Shown here: positions 39,101 to 45,341 of the stretch, in pieces
Layout: each line of letters starts with the position of its first letter
How positions within the stretch are numbered: the first letter of the stretch is position 1
Assembly: GCA_017470345.1 (NCBI GenBank)
Contig: JAFUEP010000030.1
Span: 62,001 to 126,000, forward strand
DNA: 64,000 bases
Origin: Prevotella sp.
GTDB lineage: Bacteria > Bacteroidota > Bacteroidia > Bacteroidales > Bacteroidaceae
Direction: 5' to 3'
The notes under the pieces: model-generated
Told to the model about the DNA's origin: nothing
The model's database searches: none
Seen by the model: the letters and a program-made list of their open reading frames with translations, nothing else
Program-made: the position numbers and the translations under genes

Positions 39101-39596
39101 AGACGAACATGTCAACATAGCGCTGGCCGCTCGTGTTGCTCGACGAAGTGCACTTTGGGTCCCAGAACTTAATGGTATAGGTGATGCCGTTGACGGTCCT
39201 CGAATAGCCGTTACCCCACCAGCCATCATTGTCGTTACAGGCATCCCAGCAGCCTTTTCCATTACCGTCGCCGCCATCGTCACTACTGGAATCGGGCCAT
39301 GCCAGCTCGTAGTCGGGCGAGCAGATGTAGTTGCCGTCGACATAGACTGCCGGACCTTTGTTGTTGCCTTCGGTCTTGTTGTGACAGAAGAAAGAGTCGT
39401 AGCCGTCGGCATCGTAGAAGAGGATCCTCACGCGATAGTAGGGATCGGCCAGCGAAGGGCTGCCAATCACTTTCGTGTAGGTCGACGTTGAGAAATCGGA
39501 TGCCGACCACGCCGGACTGATGCCTCCGATGAGGCACATGAGAAGCAATAGCGGCATCCGCCACCAATGCTTCAATTTTCGTAGTTTTCTTTCCAT
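30108..39596 (-). CDS. Giant multidomain surface protein with LamG and FN3-like domains, copy 1
   Basis: The 3,162-residue paralogue of the protein at 17325-26921 has the same domain order: signal peptide (MPLLLLMCLIGGISPAWS), FN3-like repeats, LamG 1 (about 669-862), a regulatory-like beta domain (about 969), the RDPPGTNSFAEW region (about 1425), EDGDDDALSVDVLKYG (about 1759), paired LamG domains (about 2110-2510), the GWTW/GWNW repeats, the module shared with the dockerin protein, and a T9SS-like tail (LYDLQGRRVYRQTEG). The LamG pair and the last 700 residues are nearly identical to copy 2. The N-terminal 330 residues and the region between RDPPG and GDDDA diverge strongly. It is likely exported by T9SS and presumably binds glycan or protein ligands. 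Confidence 0.8.
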   Translation of the reverse strand: MERKLRKLKHWWRMPLLLLMCLIGGISPAWSASDFSTSTYTKVIGSPSLADPYYRVRILFYDADGYDSFFCHNKTEGNNKGPAVYVDGNYICSPDYELAWPDSSSDDGGDGNGKGCWDACNDNDGWWGNGYSRTVNGITYTIKFWDPKCTSSSNTSGQRYVDMFVFINKLQVGAAHTIKVKGRWKTNKDGVWWKEVTFSTSATDSRLKLNSMGTLGVSSPTAEMTGYQKMKISGNLKSDYGPTTVGTYNGATNNTLGWTDNLTTYGSYKKGLGKFSDLELGFEERTDYWGSQSKYVEYIITDQKIYGNATMPEVKIYQWYPVTAAGFVRANSISYAKHLYDKYIHLEWTADESGGRSKAGTWSVYRDTKLLKSGISYDDPWSYDDTSSDLAYDTKYTYKVVFVPTGSPSGTTRSELTYEKQINFSRPELFFSNLSASNTYEDKIIFSWSHLGIDNASGSQPVNLTVERSTDKQDWTPMKTIPIDSPETTGGSFEDRQDLDLFVTYYYRLRINVMGKTYETEPVTGQLEGMSKVTEFTATRGTYSSMVKLRWMVKQVGSNTTYFTIYRRPLGSGSERDWAEVYSTSGTAASYSYDDVTALPGSFNEYKVAVWMMNGETRVPGLEETVDGFSVATGVISGRVTYGTGAAVSDAKVTLKQQTTDGNLTTGMHALRLSGAGAGLKYQTDTATIRQLYNDDFSVQMYLNPVSEEMNSNGTSYIVFDSYNVFSLYLIADTNNKRFQLQPWLQGYKSSGVYIPANQWSHVSLVYNSSVDSLKIVVHTPDTTMTKLISATFNWTDKAKQASNIVVGNVAGMDNTNNYRGFIDEVRFFTKALSDKEISQNYNHPLAGNEPNLAIYYPLDEGIASQTLAYDFSKTNGAANGRHALAKVPAASVDQTPSDNQLSLMAYTDSIGNYTVRGVPFSGEGTSYTIIPTLGIHEFSPSAQSRFVSMSSLNHSGVDFEDVSSFPVSGKVYYAGTDYPVVGAFFYVDGTICAKDGEVIQTGEDGSYTISVPIGDHFIRVEKSGHVFADGGRYPADPNNTGKKVTFDDEKKNMDFFDETLVNFTGRIVGGSIQGDKPIGFGLSNNNLGVSRIVLSPQDDTYRLNVVKKDTLGTFRYVNNEKDVDIASSTERIASTSCRKGGKTIVDCQKIIIETDPETGEFSAMLPPLKYSIDSLKVKKSNMKVGDSMTIDLTNPNYILSDTLYNDDRSSYELYEYNTKVNQVYHADATFTVKQQGRDDGSFGIDSYTLTDEQGELKIDNVYSVKNGTVSYNYGVTDHKAPLFVQGDPYTFLIEGYEEYINADNDVVDHVPLVGNVVTISNALSSEQKVYFENIDEHKPGDTAGLEENQLVLDSLGQATYKWKAGLPNISQPYTRTISILYDIDGRLYPWSGDGMEGIILGSLPTGNNFVTAGPEKVTMVLRDPPGTNSFAEWKSGSSKTTSKVTGTTFHESAQLSFKHRFGFEKAIVIGTGIATVESIESCDDLEVGAKTEYENESSTTWTETTSVTKTISTSAAPEYVGAQGDVFIGNSTNLIFGKVRNLDLRRQATGTVDLGLDDIIQTSIDFKTMFMYTQNYIENVMLPNYELMRKNFLKTKTQKEIDSYVNNTDHTVYLTTLSPENANFGTEGTYKIFKSPQDAYCEDSVAWINQQVTNWKDRLHDNEMEKVKAFQNRKKYLVGDNLSFDSGSTYNYETTVENDTTTTRDWTISGGLVLDNTFGLAINSFGFNIHIQDETFGGEHHVTDTLYHHERTFSFTLAEDGDDDALSVDVLKYGNHGLIFRTRGGQTCCPYEGKTETKYYKPGTTIMEATMQIEVPKINVDVPILSDIPTGSTADYTLRLSNNSEIDEDVYYRLLVDDESNPYGANLMIDGRPVTDSRIIKIPAGQTVTKQLQLKQTNTSILDYENIAVVLASQCQFDPTSTWDVISDTVRISAHFVPSSSPVDFALSNTTMNTQTGTNLDLTFSGFDRNYRGLKAFRLQYKKPGNSNWTILHEYVTDKGEVSQSKELLPATGASVTYHYNMSDPDGDYLFRCVSVSIYGNDEIYRYSDEIALTKDMRRPTPLGLPEPADGILQAGDEISLTFNEAILRGKLTKEANFFVTGVLNGSEIAHETALSMQDTETTAQTEASITLAGKDFSADMWVNVQGAGTILSHGSGASKMTIGTNANGQLVVTLGNNTYTSNASVPTAKWAFLTLSYAKADAGGNLSASVASDDKTITLFNGIAVAAYEGAGPIAVGKNLSGAIHELLLWDEAHDLSTALLNRSKTKNPSTRHLIGYWKMDEGEGTSIRDYARNRHMTMSAETWYLNNVNKAVALSGSNYLTVPTADLGIFSDDDYAVEFWMRSDKQTAETQLLQMGDVALWMNATGQLQLTGKQAYNDADATVLATNSPSLTDNAWHHVALNVLRQGAAAVYVDGQRVLTTNASNVGTIASDRLLMGVRRTTFATGIDYSYDRLFKGQIDELRIWGATLNAEKLSSNRKVRLGGKESGLMAYFPFEEKGLDGNNQPITLTIPDDLTGSGKVAQLVTPNSEPTTLNYTDEAPALRTKPTETNVSFSYVASDTKIVINIDEDPATIEGTTLNFSVQDVSDENGNYSLPAVWSAFVNCNTLVWKDEELAVDQKANSSSTVTATIVNKGGTMQMWTLNGMPAWLTASTESGTTNPLAETKVTFTVTEATPIGKYEETIYLTGTDGIEVPLTISVIVRGDEPDWAVDETAFDGSENLVASLDILGVPSEDADDIVAAFIDDECRGVAHPEYDEDFDVYLVMMDIYGNGSDAGKEVKFKVYDASTGETYPVVQTSQEVKYESNTLVGDFYTPLQLSAVDVQEQMLALGNGWTWFSLFVEPDDLTVPVVFNSVKDAVSIVKSQQRYLSYSNGSWLGKQFSLGSQSMYQVKMNEARTITLTGKKVNPQEKPIALSAGWNWVAYNASQTMSVTDALADMNPQDGDYVKGQAKFATYMNGKWKGKLTSLIPGQGYMIKVSEARPFHYPKATVAAGARMYQEYVEQPAFFTPVDFHNYAENMTVIAQVMQNGLPASGVEVGVFAGEECRAAGISDDEGLLFLTIPGDARTQLTFRMADGSSVADCDATLEYASNAIVGTIDEPFILNAVVTGINSVNGDTAGSELYDLQGRRVYRQTEGVQRSTLKKGVYIENGQKRVKK

Positions 39597-39661
39597 ATCG
39601 CTAAATATTTAAAGTTGATGATTATTTATAAAAAGGAGGATAATATAATGATGTTTTGGTT

Positions 39662-39859
39662 TCAGAACACGGCAGCACGCGAGATCCTGCGCCGCAGCTC
39701 CTCGCGGAGCTTGACGTTCTCCTGAATCTCGCGGATGATGGCATCGTTCTTCTCACGCAGCTCACGCTGGCTGCGCAGGTTGCGCCACAGCAGCACGCTG
39801 ATGATGACAACGAGCATGGCGATGATGCCGATGAGTAGGATGACAGTTTCAGATTGCAT
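39662..39859 (-). CDS. Small single-span membrane protein, copy 1
   Basis: This 65-residue protein starts MQSETVILLIGIIAMLVVII. One membrane helix is followed by a charged amphipathic helix (RELREKNDAIIREIQENVKL). An earlier ATG at 39883 lies on the promoter -7 element, so the ATG at 39859 is preferred. It is paralogous to 26972-27175. The KNDAIIREI stretch matches KNHVLAREI after the membrane span of the upstream regulator. The giant gene begins 65 bp downstream. Confidence 0.75.
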   Translation of the reverse strand: MQSETVILLIGIIAMLVVIISVLLWRNLRSQRELREKNDAIIREIQENVKLREELRRRISRAAVF

Positions 39860-39880
39860 ACGTACGTAAAAATGATGTTG

Positions 39881-39912
39881 CAAAAATAGGCATTTTTTCT
39901 CGTATGCGCAAT
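39881..39912 (-). promoter_or_regulatory. Promoter of the cassette 1 structural operon
   Basis: On the minus strand, ATTG (39909-39912), 20 bp, TATTTTTG (39881-39888). It is identical in geometry to the cassette 2 promoter and shares its GCAATAG-TCAGACGAATT flank. Confidence 0.6.
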
Positions 39913-39918
39913 AGTTCA

Positions 39919-39990
39919 GACGAATTCACGGACGTTTTCAGACGAATTCACGGATGAAAAGACGAATTCGCGGATGAAAAAGACGAATTC
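39919..39990. promoter_or_regulatory. Four-copy GACGAATTC operator-like array
   Basis: GACGAATTC starts at 39919, 39941, 39961 and 39982, that is, with spacings of 22, 20 and 21 bp. Each copy is followed by (A/G)CGGA. The array begins 6 bp upstream of the structural promoter and ends 11 bp from the stop codon of the regulator gene. The two-turn phasing fits cooperative binding of AraC-family dimers. Confidence 0.6.
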
Positions 39991-40001
39991 ACGGACGGAC
40001 A

Positions 40002-41855
40002 TCAAGTCATGTTGTCTTGCTGCTCCCGGTACTGTGATGGGGTGAGTGCGTACTTTTGACGGAAGTTGCGGCTGAAGGTGTCGGCACTCGAGAAACCGCT
40101 CTGGCGGGCTACGTCGCCAATGGACAGGTCGGGGTGCTCGGCGAGCAGCTTGGCTGCGTAAGGCAGGCGGCAGTCGGTGAGGAAGTCGATGAGCGACTTG
40201 AAGGGACTGCCCTTGCTGAAGGCGGAACCGATGCGTTCCTTGGGCACGTTGAAGCGCTCGACAAGTGCCTGGCGGTCGAGCTGCGGGTCGAGATAGAGCT
40301 GGTCGCGCAGGATGGCATCGCGGAGTTGGTTGAAGAGGGTGGTCTCTTCCGACTCCGTGCTCTCTAAGGATAATCCTGGCGTCTCTGGTTTTTCTGCATT
40401 TGATGAGGGGGAAGTCACTTCTGCAGGAGTAGGGCTGACGGTCTGACTTTTCTCCCACATCTCTTTATACTTGATGGCCTCGGCAATCTCACGGGCCAGC
40501 ACATGGTTCTTCTTGTTGGTCTGGCGCCGTTTGTAGAAGAAATACACGGCGAAGGCGATGGCGGCCAGCAGCCCTGCGATGATGGCAATGGTCAGCAGGC
40601 GGAAGAAACGGGCATCGGCCTCAGCCTCCTTGCGTGCGAGCTGCTCTTCCTGCAGGTGATAGACGGTGGCCAGCTCGTTAAGCTGCTCACGCTGGTTGCG
40701 AGCATCCAGGCTGTCGCGCACGATACTGGCACGCTCCAGGTATTCGATGGCTTCGCTGAGGCGACCGCGCATCTTTGCTGCCACGCAACATGAGGTGAGA
40801 CGAATGAAATTGTTGACGTTGATAGTATCATCTCCCATCTTGGCAGCAATGAGGGCCATGGCCTTGTCAAACCGTTCGAAATCGCCCAGATAGTGGTAGA
40901 CACCGCTCATCATGCGCTCGCAGCTCATGGTTTGGCTCCATGGCAAGCTTCGCAAGTCGGCTTCAGCAGCGCGGGCCTGGGCCATGTACTGTGGCCTCAT
41001 GCCGTCGCCTGCAGTATTGGCCAGACGTGCGTAGGCTGCAGTGAGATAGACCAGTGCATGTCCTTGGGCTAAGTCTGTGAATTCCGATGTGTCGAAGTCC
41101 TCGGCGATGCCGCTGAAACGATCAGGATGGTCGCGGAGCTCTCTTACGCGCTTGAGCATTGCTTCGCACACGGGTACAATCTCGGTCAGCCTATTGTTCT
41201 CGATTAAGATGTGAAGCAGTCTCATTGTAACGGTATGGTAATTCACTACTCCGTGGAAGGAGTCATCCTCACGCAGCTCGTCGAGAATGGGCTTCAGGCG
41301 CTCGATGCCTTCATCGGTCTTTCCTGTTCCTGCCAAAGCCTCGGCTATGTGCCCTTCGGAATCGGCTAAGTCTCTGAAATCACCATATTCATGTGCCAGG
41401 CGCGATGCCTCAGTGGCATAGCGTATGACGGCGGGAGTGTTGCCCGAGGTGTATTCGATGCTTGTCAGCAGCTGGTAGATGCGCAGGATAGTGATGGCAT
41501 CGGCCTCCATTATTTGACTCGACGCTTTGCTGTTTGCTTTCTGATCTATGGCGTTCAACACGTTGAGGCATGTCTGTCGTGCCAAGTGATAGTTGTTCAG
41601 TCCGCCATACTGGGTTATAGCCTTCAGATACTCGCCGCGCGTAGGGGTGATGCTGCCCACGATGACGGCCGAGTCAATCATCACCAGCGCCCGCTCCGGT
41701 TGTGTGCGATGTATGCTCATGGCTTTGGGCTCGGTGTAGACGGTGTCGAGACCATCTGCACGTTGGCTGCTGTCGTCAGCCGACTGCTGGCAGCAGGTCA
41801 GCAACATGGTTATGATGCTGCACATAATATATAATGTAGGCTTCGGCAGTTTCAT
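40002..41855 (-). CDS. Membrane-spanning TPR-AraC transcriptional regulator, copy 1
   Basis: The 617-residue protein starts MKLPKPTLYIMCSIITMLLT followed by CC, a lipoprotein-like export signal. An upstream in-frame ATG at 41879 is also possible. The N-terminal 400 residues are TPR-like (DTVYTEPKAMSIHR, GEYLKAITQYGGLNNYHLAR). A membrane span lies near 418 (AIIAGLLAAIAFAVYFFYK). The juxtamembrane helix is KNHVLAREIAEAIKYKEMWE. An AraC-type domain occupies about 512-617 (DLSIGDVARQSGFSSADTFS, RNFRQKYALTPSQYREQQ). It is the first gene of cassette 1 and is followed by the operator array. I infer that it senses a periplasmic signal and controls the small membrane, giant and dockerin genes. Confidence 0.85.
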   Translation of the reverse strand: MKLPKPTLYIMCSIITMLLTCCQQSADDSSQRADGLDTVYTEPKAMSIHRTQPERALVMIDSAVIVGSITPTRGEYLKAITQYGGLNNYHLARQTCLNVLNAIDQKANSKASSQIMEADAITILRIYQLLTSIEYTSGNTPAVIRYATEASRLAHEYGDFRDLADSEGHIAEALAGTGKTDEGIERLKPILDELREDDSFHGVVNYHTVTMRLLHILIENNRLTEIVPVCEAMLKRVRELRDHPDRFSGIAEDFDTSEFTDLAQGHALVYLTAAYARLANTAGDGMRPQYMAQARAAEADLRSLPWSQTMSCERMMSGVYHYLGDFERFDKAMALIAAKMGDDTINVNNFIRLTSCCVAAKMRGRLSEAIEYLERASIVRDSLDARNQREQLNELATVYHLQEEQLARKEAEADARFFRLLTIAIIAGLLAAIAFAVYFFYKRRQTNKKNHVLAREIAEAIKYKEMWEKSQTVSPTPAEVTSPSSNAEKPETPGLSLESTESEETTLFNQLRDAILRDQLYLDPQLDRQALVERFNVPKERIGSAFSKGSPFKSLIDFLTDCRLPYAAKLLAEHPDLSIGDVARQSGFSSADTFSRNFRQKYALTPSQYREQQDNMT

Positions 41856-41924
41856 AGGTCGAATGGTTTTTGGACGCATCTATGTTAGGACTTTTCGGTA
41901 GTAGCCCTTTTTTCTTGACGGGTG

Positions 41925-41956
41925 CAAAGATACTTAATTCTAAGCGTTCTACCAAA
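41925..41956 (-). promoter_or_regulatory. Promoter of regulator copy 1
   Basis: On the minus strand, TTTG (41953-41956), exactly 20 bp, TATCTTTG (41925-41932). This is a full consensus promoter. It is conserved at the third, broken copy (16367-16397). Confidence 0.75.
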
Positions 41957-42407
41957 TAATTCTGAAATTTTCTTTTTGTGGAAGTCATTGCCACATAGGC
42001 TTTCTGATTCTACCAAGTCGACCTATAAGCACTACCAAGGAAACACCGACTCAAGTTTAAAGCGAATTCAATCATTGCGTTCGCTTTATTCAACAAGTAG
42101 TCTGGAATAGTCTTTACAAATGCCCTCGTGAGAAGGATCCTCCTGTGCATCTGTGACCATTGGGACGAAAATATGTGAGTTTTAGCGTAGTTATAAGTGT
42201 CTATAAATAAGTGCGTTATGCATTTGGATCCTCTTTGCTGATCTGAAAAAAGACCAAAAATGGGCGTTTTGGGGCCCCAAAATGGTGATTTTGGGAAGCG
42301 TTTTTTGCGAAAAAACAGCAAACTAGATGGGACATCGTGGTCGCTAGTAGCCGAGTTTGCGGTCGCTAGTACGTAACTTTGCTATCGTTCTCATGTGGAA
42401 AACAGGG
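41957..42407. other. Intergenic region with overlapping palindromes
   Basis: No convincing gene is seen. TTTTGGGGCCCCAAAA (42267-42282) is a perfect 16-bp palindrome. It overlaps a second stem, CCCAAAAT (42276-42283) with ATTTTGGG (42288-42295), that runs into a T tract on the plus strand, so the two structures are mutually exclusive. GGTCGCTAGTA occurs at 42339-42349 and 42361-42371. TAACTTTG at 42374-42381 is a -7-like element pointing into the 180-bp repeat. Confidence 0.4.
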
Positions 42408-42587
42408 GCCAAATTCAAAAACTCTATTTTTCAGCTATTTACGAATCGTAAAATTGCGGTTTCAGAAGATTTGTTATTTAGACAAAATAAAATTAACGAA
42501 GACCGCTCGTTTTTGTATATTCCTGACACGTCCGAAGGGGTATAATATGTAATAAAAATTCGCAATCAATGTAATAATTTTACAACT
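42408..42587 (+). repeat. 180-bp direct repeat, copy 2
   Basis: It matches 13824-14003 in the same orientation with two substitutions. It contains the same short open frame and the same dyad (TTTACGAATCGTAAA). It lies between the promoter of regulator copy 1 and the MCE gene, at the other edge of the duplicated island. Confidence 0.9.
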
Positions 42588-42622
42588 CCTTGATTTTCAG
42601 TCATGTAAGGCAACCGACAAAA

Positions 42623-42701
42623 AGAAGCGGTGCTTTTCGGAAAGAGAAGCGGTGCTTTTCGAGTCGAAAAGGACCGCTTCTTGACATGAAAAGCGGTCCT
42701 T
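42623..42701. repeat. AGAAGCGGTnCTTTT repeat cluster and terminator
   Basis: AGAAGCGGTGCTTTTCG occurs at 42623-42639 and 42645-42661. An inverted version follows. AAGGACCGCTT (42669-42679) pairs with AAGCGGTCCTT (42691-42701) as a perfect 11-bp stem. The stem lies 44 bp past the stop of the minus-strand MCE gene and probably terminates it. The same unit recurs at 54484-54564. Confidence 0.7.
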
Positions 42702-42745
42702 CTCTGGGTTATCTGCATCTGATGTAAAGAAATATCGGAATTATG

Positions 42746-43648
42746 CTACTTCTCCTTACGGCCGAAAACCGACACGTTGATGTAGCGTTTTGGGTGCTGT
42801 TTGATGTCGCTCAGCAGCGAGTCGGCACTGGAGACGGTGGCCTGCAGCGAGCGGTAGAGCGTCGGGTCGCGCATCATCAGGCCCAGCGTGCCTTCTTGGC
42901 TGTTCAGTGCTGCGGTGGTCTGCTGGAGATTGCCGATGGTGGCGTCGACCTTCTTCATCGTCTGGTCGATGTCGAGATCGTTGAGCTGACGGGTCAGTCC
43001 CTCCGTGTTCGAGAGCACGCCGTCGGCCTTCTGCATCATCTGGGGCATCTGGCGGTTCAGCTGCGACGAGAGCTGGCTCAGCTGGCGCGTCGTCTGGGTG
43101 AGGCTGGCCGTGACGTTCTCCACATTGTGAAGCGAGTTGGCGATGGCCGGATCGGCCAGCAGGGCATTGAGGGATGCGAGGATGGAGTCGAGCTTGGGCA
43201 GCATCTGCTCCACCTGAGGCACCATCTCGGCCGCCTTGCTCATCAGTCCCTTCTGTGCGCCGCCCTCGATGGTGTCGCCCACGGCCAGCAGCTCCCTCAT
43301 GTCGTCGCCCAGCTTGAGCTGCAACTGAACGTTGCCGAGCAGGTCGCTGGCAATCTCCACACGCGTGCCGCGCGGCAGCCGAAGCTGCTTGTCAAGTCCC
43401 AGCACGGCCACGATCCGGTCCGGATGGTCGTAGTCGAACTGGATGCCTTCGACGACGCCGACCCGCAGGCCGTTGGCAAAGACGGGACTCGACACCGTCA
43501 CACCATTGATGTCGGAAAAACTTGCATAGTACTTGCTGTCAGATGAGAACATGGTGAGCCCTTTCAGATAGTTCATTCCGAAGAACAACACTACGATGGC
43601 CACCAGGGCCACCAGGGCTATCTTGACCTCATTCGTAAAGAATTTCAT
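42746..43648 (-). CDS. MCE/MlaD-family protein
   Basis: The 300-residue protein has an N-terminal membrane anchor (VKIALVALVAIVVLFFGMNY). It is followed by an MCE domain (DINGVTVSSPVFANGLRVGV, then LPRGTRVEIASDLLGNVQLQ, both described by segment). A long coiled-coil-like C-terminus follows (LTQTTRQLSQLSSQLNRQM). MlaD-type proteins form periplasmic rings that carry phospholipids between the membranes. The permease and ATPase are not in the window. It starts 7 bp after the amidase gene, in one operon. Confidence 0.88.
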   Translation of the reverse strand: MKFFTNEVKIALVALVAIVVLFFGMNYLKGLTMFSSDSKYYASFSDINGVTVSSPVFANGLRVGVVEGIQFDYDHPDRIVAVLGLDKQLRLPRGTRVEIASDLLGNVQLQLKLGDDMRELLAVGDTIEGGAQKGLMSKAAEMVPQVEQMLPKLDSILASLNALLADPAIANSLHNVENVTASLTQTTRQLSQLSSQLNRQMPQMMQKADGVLSNTEGLTRQLNDLDIDQTMKKVDATIGNLQQTTAALNSQEGTLGLMMRDPTLYRSLQATVSSADSLLSDIKQHPKRYINVSVFGRKEK

Positions 43649-43655
43649 AGTCGTG

Positions 43656-44912
43656 TTATCTCTTGTTACGTTTTTGCTTAAACTCCTGCAGCGCGGCCTG
43701 CGCGTCTACTTTCTCGCCGTTCTTGAAGGCGATGATGAATGCCTGGGGGAACATCTGTATCACCTCCTTGCGCAGGCGATAGATGGCATTATAGTCAGTA
43801 GAAGAGCCAACGGTGAACTTCCAGATGCCACGCTCCTTGTAGGAATCGACATCGGTGAGACCCTTGAAACGGCGGTCGCCGGCCTTCAGCTGGCGGTCGC
43901 TGGTCATGAACTGCACCTTGAACACGGGGTCATCGCTCTCTGCCGCAGCTGATGAAGCAGGGGCCGACTGCATAAGCGGCGTGATGGCTGGCGCTGCTGA
44001 CTCCGTCGGCAGGCCGGCTGCAGCTGGTTTCTCCACAGGCTCATTCTTCTCAGGCTGGCTTTTCTTCTCAGACTGTGCGGGCTCTGCTACAGGCTGCTGC
44101 GTCTGCACGGCCGAGACGCCGGCCCACCCGCGGGCTTTCTTATATTCCACGAAAGCATTAAACATGCCCCGCGCATACTTGTCAGTCGCATCGCGAGAGT
44201 TCATGAAGGCCTCTTCGTCCTTCGTCGAGATGAAACCCAGTTCCACAAGGCAGCCAGGCATCGACGTCAGTCGGAGCACAGCCAGGTTGTCCTGATGGGC
44301 ACCCATGTTCTTGCGGCCTGTTGCCTGACAGACGTAGCGCTGCATGAGCCGGGCCAGCTCGGCACTGCGCTCCATGTTGTCGTCCTGGATGAATTCGAAC
44401 ATGATGTCGCTCTCGGGCGAGTTGGGGTCGTAGCCCTGATAGCGCTGCTGATAGTTGTCCTCAAGCAGGATGACGGCATTCTCGCGCTTGGCCACTTCCA
44501 AATTCTCTACGAAGCCTTTGCTGGAGCCGCTGACGCGACCACGTCCGAGGGTATAGGTCTGGAAGCCACGGGCCACATGGCCACGCGGCAACGAATTGAT
44601 ATGTACGGAAACAAAGAGGTCGGCTTTCTGCTTGTTGGCTATCTCGGCCCGCTGCCATAGCTCCAGGAAGCGGTCGGTCTTTCGCGTATAGACCACACTG
44701 ACGTCAGGACAGTTGCGCTCCACCATCTCGCCGAAGGCCAAGGCGTACTTCAGCGTGAGGGTCTTCTCCTTGGTTACCGCCCCGACGGCTCCCGCATCGC
44801 GGCCACCATGTCCGGCATCGATGACGAGCACAAACTTCCGCTTCTGGGCAGCAACAGCGGTAAGGCCTGCCAGCAACGCTAAAATAAGAACTGTATAGAA
44901 TCGTCTAAGCAT
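43656..44912 (-). CDS. N-acetylmuramoyl-L-alanine amidase (Amidase_3) with SPOR-like C-terminus
   Basis: The 418-residue protein has a signal peptide (MLRRFYTVLILALLAGLTAV). Its zinc amidase domain contains FVLVIDAGHGGRDAGA, the SVHINSLPR histidine motif, and the catalytic-site ELGFIS. It hydrolyses the bond between muramic acid and the stem peptide. A Gln/Glu/Pro-rich linker precedes a C-terminal domain (FKVQFMTSDRQLKAGDRRF) that resembles SPOR-like peptidoglycan-binding ends. An in-frame start at 44966 was rejected because it precedes the signal peptide. It is co-transcribed with folB and the MCE gene. Confidence 0.9.
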   Translation of the reverse strand: MLRRFYTVLILALLAGLTAVAAQKRKFVLVIDAGHGGRDAGAVGAVTKEKTLTLKYALAFGEMVERNCPDVSVVYTRKTDRFLELWQRAEIANKQKADLFVSVHINSLPRGHVARGFQTYTLGRGRVSGSSKGFVENLEVAKRENAVILLEDNYQQRYQGYDPNSPESDIMFEFIQDDNMERSAELARLMQRYVCQATGRKNMGAHQDNLAVLRLTSMPGCLVELGFISTKDEEAFMNSRDATDKYARGMFNAFVEYKKARGWAGVSAVQTQQPVAEPAQSEKKSQPEKNEPVEKPAAAGLPTESAAPAITPLMQSAPASSAAAESDDPVFKVQFMTSDRQLKAGDRRFKGLTDVDSYKERGIWKFTVGSSTDYNAIYRLRKEVIQMFPQAFIIAFKNGEKVDAQAALQEFKQKRNKR

Positions 44913-44969
44913 AAGTATCGTATTATGACGTGCAAAATTACACATTATTAACGACATTCCGCCCAATTG

Positions 44970-45341
44970 CTACTGAGTTTTATCATTTATTAAGTATAGC
45001 TCAACGCCAGCGCCGTCGCAATCGGCCCCCATGGGCGGGTTCAGCTTAGTGATGCTCAGGTTGACGGACTGCACTTCGGGCCAGCGCTGCACGATGGCTC
45101 GGGCGATGCGGCCCGCCACATGCTCCAAAAGGTTGGAGGGCACGGCCATCTCACGCCGGACAAGATCTGAGAGGTCGGCATAGCTCAACGTGTCGGCGAC
45201 GTCGTCAGTCGCCATCGCACGCGAGATGTCATACTCCACACTGAGGCTCACCTCGAAGTCGCCACCGACCACCCGCTCCTGGGGCAGTACGCCATGGCAG
45301 GCCCGCATCCGCAGACCCGCAATAAAGATCCGGCTATTCAT
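44970..45341 (-). CDS. folB: Dihydroneopterin aldolase
   Basis: This 123-residue folate-pathway enzyme converts dihydroneopterin to 6-hydroxymethyl-dihydropterin. The motifs are ACHGVLPQERVVGGDFEV, LSYADLSDLVR, NLLEHVAGRIARAI (catalytic Glu region), and LNPPMGADCDGAGVEL with its conserved Lys-x-x-Pro loop. The ATG at 45341 overlaps the end of the upstream gene by 8 bp. A TTG three codons earlier is less likely. Confidence 0.94.
   Translation of the reverse strand: MNSRIFIAGLRMRACHGVLPQERVVGGDFEVSLSVEYDISRAMATDDVADTLSYADLSDLVRREMAVPSNLLEHVAGRIARAIVQRWPEVQSVNLSITKLNPPMGADCDGAGVELYLINDKTQ

Noticed and set aside
39919-39990. CRISPR array
   Set aside because: The repeats are only about 9-14 bp with spacing near 21 bp, there are no cas genes, and the layout fits operators better.
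42010-42321. 103-codon minus-strand frame between the regulator and the repeat
   Set aside because: Basic, low-complexity product with no family resemblance. It spans palindromes and has no promoter, so it is treated as intergenic.
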